NCBI GenBank assembly: GCA_900758495.1 | Contig: CAAERO010000004.1 | Span: 1-64,000 of the forward strand | Reading direction: 5' to 3' | Origin: Bacilli bacterium | GTDB lineage: Bacteria > Bacillota_I > Bacilli_A > RF39 > UBA660 | DNA: 64,000 nucleotides | In this document: positions 25,395-34,160 of the stretch, one piece after another | Layout of the letters: each line of letters opens with the position of its first letter | Position numbering within the stretch: the first letter of the stretch is position 1 | The notes under the pieces: model-generated | Database searches by the model: none | Told to the model about the DNA's origin: nothing | What the model saw: the letters and a program-made list of their open reading frames with translations, nothing else | Made by a program: the position numbers and the translations under genes

Positions 25395-25434
25395 AAAAAG
25401 TCAAACATTTTTTACGATTTTGTTTGACTTTTTA
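25395..25434. terminator. Terminator after the paralogous pair
   Basis: AAAAAGTCAAAC/GTTTGACTTTTT, a 12-bp stem with a T run on the plus strand and a matching A run on the other side. Its right arm overlaps the -35 box of the infC promoter. Confidence 0.85.
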
Positions 25435-25452
25435 ACTTTTATTGCATATAAT
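25424..25452 (+). promoter_or_regulatory. Promoter of infC-rpmI-rplT
   Basis: TTGACT (25424-25429), 17-base spacer, perfect TATAAT (25447-25452). Transcription should begin near 25459, leaving a leader of about 147 bases. Confidence 0.85.
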
Positions 25453-25458
25453 ATTAGC

Positions 25459-25605
25459 AGTTAAAGAAAAGGAAAGAGATGTTTTATCCACCTGATTAGC
25501 CCTTTAGAGGCGATAGGTCAAAAGCCAACATATTTCTTTATAAGAGTATATGGGTTTTTAAGTGGATAAATATTTATCCACTTTTCTTAATTTATGGAGG
25601 TGTTA
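25459..25605 (+). promoter_or_regulatory. Attenuator leader of infC operon (L20-leader type)
   Basis: The leader ends in a terminator, GTGGATAAA (25562-25570) paired with TTTATCCAC (25573-25581) and a T-rich run. A second exact copy of TTTATCCAC lies at 25483-25491 and can pair with the same GTGGATAAA, which would break the terminator. This is the terminator/antiterminator switch expected of the L20-controlled leader of this operon in Bacillota. The L20 contact site itself I cannot confirm. Confidence 0.75.
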
Positions 25606-26139
25606 ATTATCGCAAAGGATAAGAACAGTCTAATGATTAATGAAGAGATTAGAGCCAAGGAAGTATTAGTTATTGGACCAAATGGAGAACAAGTAGGAAT
25701 TAAATCAATAAATGATGCTAGAACATTAGCTAATTATGCCAATCTTGATTTAGTACTTATGAATCCAAATGGAAATCCACCTGTTTGCAAAGTTATGGAT
25801 TATAATAAGTATCGCTATGAAAGACAAAAGAAAGAAAAAGATGCTTTAAAAAAACAAAGAGCTAGTCAAGCAGAGTTAAAAGAGTTTCGTTTGTCACCAG
25901 TAATAGATGTTGGAGATTTCGAAACAAAATTAAGAAATGCTATTAAATACCTAAAAAAAGGAGATAAGGTAAAACTTAGTATTCGTTTTAAAGGTAGACA
26001 AATGGCACATACTGAACTTGGTAAAGAAGTCTTAGAACGTTTTGCTGAAAGAGCAAGTGAATTTGCTGAAGTAGCAGAAAGTGCAAAATTAGACGGTCGT
26101 AATATGACGATGATGTTAGTACCAAAAAAAGATAAGTAG
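25606..26139 (+). CDS. infC: Translation initiation factor IF-3
   Basis: A 177-aa factor that keeps 30S free and proofreads start codons. N domain with INEEIRAKEVLVIGPNGEQVGI, linker, and C domain with FRLSPVIDVGDFETKLRNA and KVKLSIRFKGRQMAH. The start is the ATT at 25606, five bases after GGAGG; AUU is the usual infC start and underlies its autogenous control. An ATG four codons earlier overlaps the site itself. Confidence 0.96.
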   Translation: MIAKDKNSLMINEEIRAKEVLVIGPNGEQVGIKSINDARTLANYANLDLVLMNPNGNPPVCKVMDYNKYRYERQKKEKDALKKQRASQAELKEFRLSPVIDVGDFETKLRNAIKYLKKGDKVKLSIRFKGRQMAHTELGKEVLERFAERASEFAEVAESAKLDGRNMTMMLVPKKDK

Positions 26140-26151
26140 GAGGAATAAATT

Positions 26152-26337
26152 ATGCCAAAGATTAAAACACATAAGGGAACAGCAAAAGTAGTCAAAAAAC
26201 GTAAAAATGATATTAAAATTGGACGTCCAGGAAGTCGTCACAATACTGGTTATAAACCAACTAGTGCAAATCGTAAAAATAGAAAAGGATCTAACTTAAG
26301 TAAAGCAGATCAAAATCGTTTAAAGAATGTTCTTTAA
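26152..26337 (+). CDS. rpmI: 50S ribosomal protein bL35
   Basis: A 61-aa, very basic large-subunit protein: MPKIKTHKGTAKVVKKRKN, then RPGSRHNTG and LSKADQNRLKNVL. AGGAGG precedes the ATG. It sits in the standard infC-rpmI-rplT order. Confidence 0.96.
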   Translation: MPKIKTHKGTAKVVKKRKNDIKIGRPGSRHNTGYKPTSANRKNRKGSNLSKADQNRLKNVL

Positions 26338-26360
26338 AATGAAATGAAGGAGGAGAAAGT

Positions 26361-26876
26361 ATGGCAAGAGTAAAGAATGGAGCAACAACAAAAGCTCGTC
26401 ATAAAAAAGTATTAAAACAGGCAAAAGGATATTTTGGAAGTAAGCATAGATTATATAAGACAGCTAAAGAACAATTAATGCATTCAGGACAATATGCTTT
26501 CCGTGATAGAAAACAAAAGAAAAGAGAATTTAGAAAGCTTTGGATTACTCGTATCAATGCAGCATGTCGCCTAAATGATATTAGTTATTCAAAATTCATT
26601 AACGGATTAACTAAAAACGGTATCGAAGTTAATCGTAAAATGTTATCAGAAATAGCTATTAATGATCCTAAAGCATTTACAGAATTAGTTAATGTTGCTA
26701 AAGGAGAAAAGAAAGTAGCTGCTACAAAAACAACAGCTAAGAAAGAAGAAGTAAAAACTGAATCTGTAGATTATGATAAAATGACAGTAGCAGAATTAAA
26801 AGAAATTGCAAAAGAAAAGAATATTTCTGTAACAGGACTTAAAAAAGCTGAAATCATTGCAGAATTAAATAAATAA
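26361..26876 (+). CDS. rplT: 50S ribosomal protein bL20 with extra C-terminal domain
   Basis: 171 aa, against about 118 for ordinary bL20. The first ~118 residues are normal (ARVKNGATTKARHKKVLK, AKGYFGSKHRLYKTAKEQ, LWITRINAACR). Then come an alanine/lysine/glutamate linker and a 35-residue domain, MTVAELKEIAKEKNISVTGL then KKAEIIAEL, of Rho-N/SAP-like pattern. The same tail ends ribosomal protein S2 in the next gene, with about 60 identical bases. bL20 also regulates this operon through its leader. Confidence 0.95.
   Translation: MARVKNGATTKARHKKVLKQAKGYFGSKHRLYKTAKEQLMHSGQYAFRDRKQKKREFRKLWITRINAACRLNDISYSKFINGLTKNGIEVNRKMLSEIAINDPKAFTELVNVAKGEKKVAATKTTAKKEEVKTESVDYDKMTVAELKEIAKEKNISVTGLKKAEIIAELNK
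26743..26803 (+). repeat. Direct repeat copy 1 (tail of rplT)
   Basis: About 60 bases identical to 27759-27819, in the same reading phase. It encodes EEVKTESVDYDKMTVAELK. Homology continues more loosely to the end of both genes. Confidence 0.9.
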
Positions 26877-26968
26877 ACATATTTTGGAATTAGATTGCCT
26901 AGTGCCAGAAGTGGTGGTAGTCTTTAGAACAAAATAGAAGATAATGAAAACGAAAAGGAGAAATTAAT
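26877..26968 (+). other. Leader of rpsB
   Basis: A 92-base gap with GC-rich segments able to fold (around TTGCCTAGTGCCAGAAGTGG) before an AAAAGGAG site. A regulatory leader is possible, but no clear hairpin with a terminator is seen. Confidence 0.3.
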
Positions 26969-27892
26969 ATGACAGTTGTATCAATGAATTATTTATTAGA
27001 AGCAGGTGTTCATTTTGGACACCAAAAAAGAAGATGGAATCCTAAGATGAAGGAATACATCTATACTACAAGAGATGATATTTATATTATCGATTTACAA
27101 AAAACAGCTAAATGTATGGAAAAAGCTTATGAAGCATTAAAAACAATAGCTGAAAATGATGGAAAGATTTTATTTGTAGGTACAAAGAAACAAGCTCAAG
27201 AAGCAGCTGAGGAAAATGCTACTCGTACAAATATGTATTTCATTAATGAACGTTGGTTAGGTGGAACTTTAACAAACTTCAAAACAATTAAATCAAGAAT
27301 TAGAAGAATGGAAGAAATCGAAAAAATGGAAGCTGATGGAACATTTGATTTACTTCCTAAGAAAGAAGTAGCAGGACTTAGAAAAGAATATGAAAAGTTA
27401 AATAAGAACTTACGTGGTATTCGTGATATGAAGAAAATTCCTGATGCTTTAATTATCGTAGATCCAAGAAAAGAAGAAATTGCTATTAAAGAAGCAAGAA
27501 TTTTAGGAATCCCAGTGTTTGGTATTGTAGATACTAATTGTGATCCTGATATGGTTGATTATGTAATTCCTGGAAATGATGATGCTGTTCGTTCAGTAAA
27601 ATTAGTAATTGGAGCTTTAACTAATGCTATTGCAGAAGCTAATGGTAATGAAGTAATTGATTATATTTCTGAAGATGATAAAGCAAAAGAAGCTAAAAGA
27701 AAAGAAAAGACAGCTGAAAAAACTGGTCAAGTAAAAACAGAAGCAAAAGAAGAAAAACAAGAAGAAGTAAAAACTGAATCTGTAGATTATGATAAAATGA
27801 CAGTAGCAGAATTAAAAGATTTAGCTAAAGAAAAAAATATTTCTGTAGCTGGACTTAAAAAAGCTGAAATTATCGAAAAATTAGCAGCTTAA
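26969..27892 (+). CDS. rpsB: 30S ribosomal protein uS2 with extra C-terminal domain
   Basis: 307 aa, about 60 longer than usual. The body is typical (LLEAGVHFGHQKRRWNPKM, FVGTKKQAQEAAEENA, NERWLGGTLTNF, PDALIIVDPRKE, GIPVFGIVDTNCDPD). A charged linker then leads to a Rho-N/SAP-like tail, MTVAELKDLAKEKNISVAGL then KKAEIIEKL, nearly the same as the tail of bL20. Such domains bind nucleic acid, so the tails may touch rRNA or mRNA. Confidence 0.96.
   Translation: MTVVSMNYLLEAGVHFGHQKRRWNPKMKEYIYTTRDDIYIIDLQKTAKCMEKAYEALKTIAENDGKILFVGTKKQAQEAAEENATRTNMYFINERWLGGTLTNFKTIKSRIRRMEEIEKMEADGTFDLLPKKEVAGLRKEYEKLNKNLRGIRDMKKIPDALIIVDPRKEEIAIKEARILGIPVFGIVDTNCDPDMVDYVIPGNDDAVRSVKLVIGALTNAIAEANGNEVIDYISEDDKAKEAKRKEKTAEKTGQVKTEAKEEKQEEVKTESVDYDKMTVAELKDLAKEKNISVAGLKKAEIIEKLAA
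27759..27819 (+). repeat. Direct repeat copy 2 (tail of rpsB)
   Basis: Partner of 26743-26803, about 1 kb away and identical over about 60 bases, which suggests duplication or recent gene conversion of the tail. Confidence 0.9.
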
Positions 27893-27927
27893 TAATCAAT
27901 TAATTACTATAGAAAGAGGAATTTATT

Positions 27928-28806
27928 ATGTTTAAAGCAAGTGATGTAAAAGAACTAAGGGATAAAACTGGTGCTGGAATGCTTGATTGCAAGAAAGCAC
28001 TAGAAGCTACTAATGGTAGTATGACAGAAGCTATTGATTGGTTAAGAGAAAAGGGAATTAGCAAGGCTGAAAAGAAAGCTAGTCGTGTAGCAGCTGAAGG
28101 ACTTTGCAAGATAGTTACTGATGGTAATAAAGCAGTTATTTTAGAAGTTAATTCAGAGACAGATTTCGTTGCTAAGAATGAAGAATTTACAAACTTTGTT
28201 GATTATTTAGCTAATACAATTTTAACTAACAATTTAAAAACTCATGAAGAAGTATTAGCATTCGCTGATAATGGAGAAACGATTGAAACTAAATTAGTTG
28301 CTTTAACAGCAAAGATTGGTGAAAAGTTATCTTTCCGTCGCCATGAACTAGTTACAAAAAACGATAATGAAGTATTTGGAAGTTATTTACACATGGGTGG
28401 TAAAATTGGAGCATTAGTAGTACTTGCTAATACAAGCGAAGAAGTAGCAAAAGATGTTGCTATGCATGTTGCTGCTATGGCACCAGTTTGTGCTACTAGA
28501 GGTGATGTACCAGCTGATATGGTTGATCATGAAAGCAAAGTAATTAAAGAACAAGTTATGAATGAAGGTAAACCAGCTGATATAGCAGAAAAAATGGTAA
28601 TTGGAAGACTTAACAAATTCTATAAAGAAATTTGTCTTGAAGAACAAGAATTTATTAAAGACTCAAGTGTAAATGTAGGTACATTTGTTAAAAACAATGG
28701 TGGTTCAATCATTTCAATGATTCGTTATGCTGTAGGTGAAGGAATTGAGAAAAAAGAAGAAAACTTTGCTGATGAAGTAATGAGTCAAATAAATGGTACA
28801 AAATAA
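27928..28806 (+). CDS. tsf: Elongation factor Ts
   Basis: A 292-aa nucleotide exchange factor for EF-Tu. N-terminal UBA-like domain (VKELRDKTGAGMLDCKKAL), then the signature VNSETDFVAKNEEF that contacts EF-Tu, and MHVAAMAP. The length is normal and the usual partner rpsB lies 35 bases upstream. A terminator follows. Confidence 0.97.
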   Translation: MFKASDVKELRDKTGAGMLDCKKALEATNGSMTEAIDWLREKGISKAEKKASRVAAEGLCKIVTDGNKAVILEVNSETDFVAKNEEFTNFVDYLANTILTNNLKTHEEVLAFADNGETIETKLVALTAKIGEKLSFRRHELVTKNDNEVFGSYLHMGGKIGALVVLANTSEEVAKDVAMHVAAMAPVCATRGDVPADMVDHESKVIKEQVMNEGKPADIAEKMVIGRLNKFYKEICLEEQEFIKDSSVNVGTFVKNNGGSIISMIRYAVGEGIEKKEENFADEVMSQINGTK

Positions 28807-28823
28807 TTAATAATTGAGATACC

Positions 28824-28858
28824 AAATAGTACTGATTAAAAAAATCAGTACTATTTTA
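28824..28858 (+). terminator. Terminator after tsf
   Basis: AATAGTACTGATT/AATCAGTACTATT hairpin with an A-rich loop and T-rich end. Confidence 0.85.
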
Positions 28859-28888
28859 GTATAATCGCTAGTAATTATTGAAAAATTA

Positions 28889-28897
28889 TGTTATAAT
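28889..28897 (+). promoter_or_regulatory. Extended -10 promoter of typA
   Basis: TGTTATAAT, an extended -10 box with no good -35, 29 bases before the typA start. Confidence 0.55.
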
Positions 28898-28925
28898 TTA
28901 GAACGTATTTTGGAGTGTGATATAT

Positions 28926-30740
28926 ATGAAAAAGAGAAATATAGCAATTATTGCTCACGTTGACCATGGTAAAACAACCCTTGTTGATGGAATTTTAAAA
29001 ACATCAGGAATGTTTAGAGATAATGAAGACGTAAGCAATGTTTCAATGGATTCAAACGCTATAGAAAAAGAACGTGGAATTACTATTCTTGCTAAAACAA
29101 CTGCTCTTGACTATAAAGATTATCGTATCAACATCTTAGATACACCAGGGCATGCTGACTTTGGTGGAGAAGTTGAACGTATTATGAATATGGTTGATGG
29201 TGTGCTTTTAGTAGTAGATGCTTATGAAGGAGCAATGCCTCAGACTAGATTTGTTCTAAAGAAAGCTTTAGAAGCAAAAGTAAAACCTATCGTTGTTATT
29301 AACAAAGTAGATAAGCCAAGTGCTCGTTGTTCTAAAGTAGTAGATGAAGTATTAGACTTATTTATAGAACTAGGTGCAGATGAAAGCCAATTAGAATTCC
29401 CAGTTGTTTATGCTAGTGCTTTAAATGAAACTTGTAGTTTGAGTGATGATATTTCTACTCAAAAATCAGGTTTTGAACCATTACTTGATTTAATCATTAG
29501 TGAAATACCAGCACCAACTGGAGATAATACTAAGCCATTACAATTTCAACCAGCATTGCTTGATTATAATGAATTCGTAGGAAGAATTGGAATAGGTCGT
29601 GTTCACAATGGTGAAATTCATACAGGTGAAATGGTAAACTGTGTTAGACTAGATGGTAGTACAAAAGCTTTCCGTATTCAAAAACTATTTGGTTTCTATG
29701 GTTATAATAGAATAGAAATAGATCATGCCGAAGCAGGTGATATAGTTGCTATTGCAGGGCTTGCTGATATTTCCGTTGGAGAAACAATCTGTAATCAAGG
29801 ACAAGTAATGCCATTACCAATCTTACATATTGATGAACCAACTTTACAAATGACTTTTGGTGCTAATACATCACCATTTGTTGGACGTGATGGTAAATTA
29901 GTTACAGCTCGTAAGATAGAAGAAAGATTATTAAAAGAAACACAAAAAGATGTAAGTTTAAAAGTAGAGACAGCTACTAACGATAGTTTCTTAGTATCAG
30001 GACGTGGGGAATTACATTTAGGAATTTTAATTGAAAATATGCGTCGTGAAGGTTTTGAGCTTCAAGTATCTAAACCTAAGGTAATTATCAAAGAAATAGA
30101 TGGTGTTAAATATGAACCTTGGGAAGACTTACAAATAGAAGTACCAGAAGACTGCGTTGGTTCAGTAATTGAACAATTGGGATTACGTGGTGCTCAACTA
30201 CTTAATATGGAAAATTTTGAAAATCAATCAAAATTAACTTATAAAGTACCATCTCGTGGTCTATTAGGATTTATGACTGATTTTATGACAATGACAAAAG
30301 GTTATGGTATCATAAATCATACATTTTCTTCTTATGAACCTTATGAAAGTGTTGAAATTGGCGAAAGAAAACTTGGTGTCTTAGTATCAGTTGATAGTGG
30401 ACAAGCTACAGCTTATTCAATCGGAAATCTAGAAGATCGTGGTATCATGTTTATTGAGCCAGGTTGTGAAGTTTATGAAGGAATGATTATTGGGGAATGC
30501 AATAGAGATAACGACCTTGCAGTTAATGTTACTAAAGGCAAGCAATTAACTAATACAAGAGCAGCTGGAAGTGATCATACAGTAGTATTAAAAAGACCTC
30601 GTCCAATTACCTTGGAGTATGCACTTGATTATATTAATTCTGATGAATTAATTGAAGTAACACCAAATAATATCAGACTTCGTAAGAAAATATTAAACAC
30701 TGAAGAAAGAAAGAAATTTGACGCTAAGAAAAAGAAATAG
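28926..30740 (+). CDS. typA: Translational GTPase TypA/BipA
   Basis: A ribosome-binding GTPase of about 604 aa, linked to ribosome assembly and stress or cold adaptation. G1 AHVDHGKTTL, G2 ERGITILAKTTAL, G3 DTPGHADFGGEVERI and G4 NKVDKPSA are intact; the EF-G-like domains and the BipA-specific C-terminus (NTRAAGSDHTVVLKRPRP) follow. I start it at the ATG at 28926, with TTGGAG upstream, rather than the GTG three codons earlier. Flanked by terminators, so monocistronic. Confidence 0.97.
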   Translation: MKKRNIAIIAHVDHGKTTLVDGILKTSGMFRDNEDVSNVSMDSNAIEKERGITILAKTTALDYKDYRINILDTPGHADFGGEVERIMNMVDGVLLVVDAYEGAMPQTRFVLKKALEAKVKPIVVINKVDKPSARCSKVVDEVLDLFIELGADESQLEFPVVYASALNETCSLSDDISTQKSGFEPLLDLIISEIPAPTGDNTKPLQFQPALLDYNEFVGRIGIGRVHNGEIHTGEMVNCVRLDGSTKAFRIQKLFGFYGYNRIEIDHAEAGDIVAIAGLADISVGETICNQGQVMPLPILHIDEPTLQMTFGANTSPFVGRDGKLVTARKIEERLLKETQKDVSLKVETATNDSFLVSGRGELHLGILIENMRREGFELQVSKPKVIIKEIDGVKYEPWEDLQIEVPEDCVGSVIEQLGLRGAQLLNMENFENQSKLTYKVPSRGLLGFMTDFMTMTKGYGIINHTFSSYEPYESVEIGERKLGVLVSVDSGQATAYSIGNLEDRGIMFIEPGCEVYEGMIIGECNRDNDLAVNVTKGKQLTNTRAAGSDHTVVLKRPRPITLEYALDYINSDELIEVTPNNIRLRKKILNTEERKKFDAKKKK

Positions 30741-30748
30741 ATTATTTT

Positions 30749-30780
30749 GACAGGGTATTTTACTCTGTCTTATTTTTTTC
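30749..30780 (+). terminator. Terminator of typA
   Basis: GACAGGGTA/TACTCTGTC hairpin followed by TTATTTTTTT. Confidence 0.85.
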
Positions 30781-30906
30781 TTTAAATCTTAATGAAATAT
30801 TAAAAGCAAGACAAGCATTTGATGAATTATTTTGTAGTTATTTTTAATCTTAACTGATTGAATAATCTATTTATGTGTGATATTCTTATGGAGAAAGGCG
30901 GTTTAT

Positions 30907-31905
30907 ATGTATATAGAAAAGTTAATAGCAGAATTAGAAAGTGGAAAGGATATACAGAAAATAGTCAGTGATAGATTAGATTACTTGAATAGTGAAAGTT
31001 ATCAATCAAATAAGATACATATAGTAACTAAATCTTCTAATTTAGTAATATTATGGGAAGGATTTATTCCAACAACACAAAAAGTTGCAAATACTGATCT
31101 TCTTAATCCTAGTTATTTAGTTCCAGGTAGTAATAAAGTATATGAAGATTTCGTTTTAGCTCTTAAAAATTATATAGATAATGGTACTGATATAAAACAT
31201 AAATACCCAATAAGATATGCAAAAAAATTTTTTGAAAAAACTGAAAATGAATATAGTGACATAATTAATCTTTATAAAGAATGTGGCTATAATAGAGCGG
31301 AATTAAGAGAAGAATTGCAAGCATTTATTTCTGAATATTCGGTAGCAAAGAAATATGTTAATAATATAGATTCTTTTTCAGACATATATAACTTTCAATA
31401 TTTTATTACTCCAGAAGATATAAAAACAAATAAGGAATATAAATTATTTAAGGAAGTATATAAATCTATTACAGAGGGAAAAGAACAAGGAATTCCTTTA
31501 GATGAATTAAAGGGAACTGGAGTAATTAATATGTGTACTGAATATGCAATGTTTTATCAAAATTTATCATCTTTTCTTGGCTATGAAACTATTATGGCAG
31601 CAGGAAATTTAAAAAATGAAGGACATAACTATAATTTTGTTTATGACAATGGTCAGTGGATGCTTCACGACCTTGTAAATGGTAAAGATGGTTATGTTAA
31701 CTATAAGTTAGGAAAAGATTTTACAGAAGAAGATATAGTTGATGTTATTTTTGGTGATAAAAAAATAGAATTAGCAAATGAAAATAATTTAGTATATGAA
31801 AAAAATGACGGAATTATAGGAAAACAATCTGATGTGCTACTTGAAGAAGATCAAATGAAAGATGTTTCAACTCAATTACAAGAAAACAAGGGTAGAAGTC
31901 TTTAG
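30907..31905 (+). CDS. Transglutaminase-like domain protein, unknown role
   Basis: A cytoplasmic protein of about 332 aa without signal peptide. The C-terminal half carries a possible transglutaminase-like Cys-His-Asp set: NMCTEYAMFYQNLSSFLGYE, then EGHNYNFVYDNGQWMLHDLVN about 40 residues later, with the spacing of that fold. The N-terminal half (helical, KHKYPIRYAKKFFEK) is unassigned. I start it at the ATG at 30907, with AAAGGCGG upstream. It stands alone between two terminators. The fold is a reasoned guess and the substrate unknown. Confidence 0.55.
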   Translation: MYIEKLIAELESGKDIQKIVSDRLDYLNSESYQSNKIHIVTKSSNLVILWEGFIPTTQKVANTDLLNPSYLVPGSNKVYEDFVLALKNYIDNGTDIKHKYPIRYAKKFFEKTENEYSDIINLYKECGYNRAELREELQAFISEYSVAKKYVNNIDSFSDIYNFQYFITPEDIKTNKEYKLFKEVYKSITEGKEQGIPLDELKGTGVINMCTEYAMFYQNLSSFLGYETIMAAGNLKNEGHNYNFVYDNGQWMLHDLVNGKDGYVNYKLGKDFTEEDIVDVIFGDKKIELANENNLVYEKNDGIIGKQSDVLLEEDQMKDVSTQLQENKGRSL

Positions 31906-31966
31906 AAACGATAATTGTATTTGTCATATTTGAAATTAAAATTTAGAATTAGATGTATAGGAGATA

Positions 31967-32001
31967 AAAGACACCAATTTTTAATTGATTTGTCTTTTTT
32001 T
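31967..32001 (+). terminator. Terminator of the transglutaminase-like gene
   Basis: Imperfect hairpin AAAGACACCAATT/AATTGATTTGTCTTT with a T run. Confidence 0.6.
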
Positions 32002-32045
32002 GATGTAATGATAATGTTAAAAAACAATTTATCTATTTAACACAT

Positions 32046-32077
32046 AAAAAAAAGTCTAGTTTTATTCCTAGACTTAA
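32046..32077 (-). terminator. Terminator of the lipoprotein gene
   Basis: AAGTCTAG/CTAGACTT hairpin followed by eight T on the minus strand, at the gene's stop codon. Confidence 0.85.
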
Positions 32078-32493
32078 TCACTTATATATTTGGCATCTTT
32101 TAGTTTATTGTAGATTTCTTTGTTACTGGCAGCTCCAATAATCTTATTCATTACCTCTTCATTTCCCTTTTTAAAGAAACAAACAGTAGGTGTTCCAGAG
32201 ACTTCAGTTATTTCATATAACTTGTTTCTTTCTTCTTCTGTTAAATTAGAAAGATTAATTGAATAACCAGTCAAATCATATTTATTTAAAATCTCTCTAA
32301 ATCTAGGTGAAAATTCTTCACAATGAGAACAACCAGTTTGTACAATTTCTAGAATAAAGGTTTCCTTATTTTCAATTTTCTTTTGCAAAGTAGCAAAATC
32401 AATTTCTTTTACTGTATTTAAACTGTTCTTACAACCAGTAAGGAATAAACACCCTATCAATATAACTAAAAAGATGATTTTTCTTTTTCTCAT
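32074..32493 (-). CDS. Thioredoxin-fold lipoprotein
   Basis: A 139-aa exported protein. A lipobox LTGC ends the signal peptide (Cys21). The mature part has a thioredoxin fold with the redox pair CSHC (TGCSHCEEFSP) and the cis-proline GTPT. It probably handles thiols outside the membrane. Its divergent neighbour is the secretion cluster, which encodes many cysteine-rich exported proteins, so a role in forming their disulfides is an attractive inference. Confidence 0.85.
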   Translation of the reverse strand: MRKRKIIFLVILIGCLFLTGCKNSLNTVKEIDFATLQKKIENKETFILEIVQTGCSHCEEFSPRFREILNKYDLTGYSINLSNLTEEERNKLYEITEVSGTPTVCFFKKGNEEVMNKIIGAASNKEIYNKLKDAKYISD

Positions 32494-32545
32494 TTACTAC
32501 ACCTCATCAGTAATTATAACAATCAGAAATACTATTTGTAAATAA

Positions 32546-32574
32546 TTTACAACTTAAAATATTTTTGCTATACT
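32546..32574 (+). promoter_or_regulatory. Promoter at the head of the secretion cluster
   Basis: TTTACA (32546-32551), 17-base spacer, TATACT (32569-32574), 31 bases before the first gene. Confidence 0.7.
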
Positions 32575-32604
32575 AAAAATAATAATAATAAGGGGCGTGA
32601 TAGC

Positions 32605-34146
32605 ATGGTCTTAAGAAAACCGTATGCATTTTTAATTCAATATTTTCAAAGAATTCACCTTTTCTTACTAGGACTTTGTTTCTACTTGTTCTATAAGACA
32701 AGTGTACTTCGTACTTTTGTTAGTGAATTTATAAGAACTGAAAGTTATAATAAAGACCTAGAATCAATTACTCGCTATGTCGGATTTTTACCAGTATTCG
32801 TCATTTTATTATGTCTTGGTATTTTTCTTATTTTGATGATTCTATTAAGACATAAAAAGAAACCTTGGAAAATTTATCTATTTCCATTTTTGAATTATAT
32901 CTATTTACTAATAACTATGCTTTATATTAGAAGTTTCTTCATAGGTTATAATGATGCGTCAGATATAACTAGAATAATGGCAGGAAGAGACCTATTATTT
33001 ATTGCTTACTTTTTGCAATTTGGTGTTTTCTTATTATTGATTCTCCGTACTTTGGGTATAGACCTTAATAGATTTGGCTTTAAAAATGATCAAGAATATT
33101 TAGAAATAAAAGAAGAAGATAGAGAAGAATTTGAACTTAACTTTGAATTTGATAAAGACGTCTTCATTAGAACTTTTAATAAATTACTCCGTAACTTTAA
33201 ATACTTTTATCAAGAACATAAATTTATTCTAAATGTTGTATTTACAGTTATTGCTGTTTATCTTGTATCTTATACCTATTATTATTTTGCTATTTTACAT
33301 CGTATTTATAAAGAAGGAGATACCTTCCAATCAAATTTCTATCAAATAACTGTTAAAGATAGTTACTTAACTAATCGTAAATCAAATGGAGATTTAATTG
33401 ATAACAATTCAAAATATTCATATGTAATTGTAAAACTAGCTGTTAAAAATTTAGGTACTAACAGATCAATGTATACTGATAGATTTCATCTGATGAATAG
33501 AAGTAGAGAAGGAGAAAGAGCTCCTCAATATCAGACCTATTTTTCACAATATGGTCATACGTATGATGATACTGAATTTGCTAACAATGAGACAAAGGAG
33601 TTTGCACTTATTTATCGTGTTGAAAGTAAATGGTGGAAAAGAAGGTATATGTTATATTATCAAGGACTTGATAAATCGTTCCTTTTAAGAAAAGTAAGAC
33701 TTAAGGTAAAAGATTATCAGAAAGTTAAGTCAGAAGATGAAAAGAAGCTAAAACAAGTGTTGAAAATAGGTCAAAAAGACTTTAAATTTACTAAATATCA
33801 AATCTTAGATAGTGTTAATTATTACTCTTATAAATGTAATGCTTCTGGTTGTAGTGTAATGGAAGATGAAGCTACAGTCCATAATAAAAAAATCTTACAA
33901 ATTGACTATATGAGTGATTACTTTGACCCTAAAACTTTTGTTGACTTTTCCACTAAGTATGCTAAAATTAAATATGAAGATAAGAAAGGTAAAGTACATA
34001 ACATAGACTGTGAAAACGCTATTCCAAGAGACTATACTAATAATGCACTTTACTTAAAAGTCCCAGCAGAACTTAAAAATGCTAAAAAGATTGATTTTGT
34101 TTATACAATAAACGAAAAGCAATATGTCTATCATATAAAAGAGTAG
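32605..34146 (+). CDS. Multi-helix membrane protein with extracellular domain, first gene of cluster
   Basis: A 513-aa protein. Three or four membrane helices lie in residues ~15-155, a cytoplasmic acidic loop follows (EIKEEDREEFELNFEFD), then another helix (~210-232) and a ~280-residue outside domain with a DUF4352-like immunoglobulin pattern (SNFYQITVKDSYLT, YVIVKLAVKNLGTNRSMY, FANNETKEFALIYRV). One outside CNASGC pair is present. GGGGCG precedes the ATG. It is fourteen bases from the next gene. No known T4SS or Tad component matches. Confidence 0.7.
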   Translation: MVLRKPYAFLIQYFQRIHLFLLGLCFYLFYKTSVLRTFVSEFIRTESYNKDLESITRYVGFLPVFVILLCLGIFLILMILLRHKKKPWKIYLFPFLNYIYLLITMLYIRSFFIGYNDASDITRIMAGRDLLFIAYFLQFGVFLLLILRTLGIDLNRFGFKNDQEYLEIKEEDREEFELNFEFDKDVFIRTFNKLLRNFKYFYQEHKFILNVVFTVIAVYLVSYTYYYFAILHRIYKEGDTFQSNFYQITVKDSYLTNRKSNGDLIDNNSKYSYVIVKLAVKNLGTNRSMYTDRFHLMNRSREGERAPQYQTYFSQYGHTYDDTEFANNETKEFALIYRVESKWWKRRYMLYYQGLDKSFLLRKVRLKVKDYQKVKSEDEKKLKQVLKIGQKDFKFTKYQILDSVNYYSYKCNASGCSVMEDEATVHNKKILQIDYMSDYFDPKTFVDFSTKYAKIKYEDKKGKVHNIDCENAIPRDYTNNALYLKVPAELKNAKKIDFVYTINEKQYVYHIKE

Positions 34147-34160
34147 AAAGGACGAAGAAA

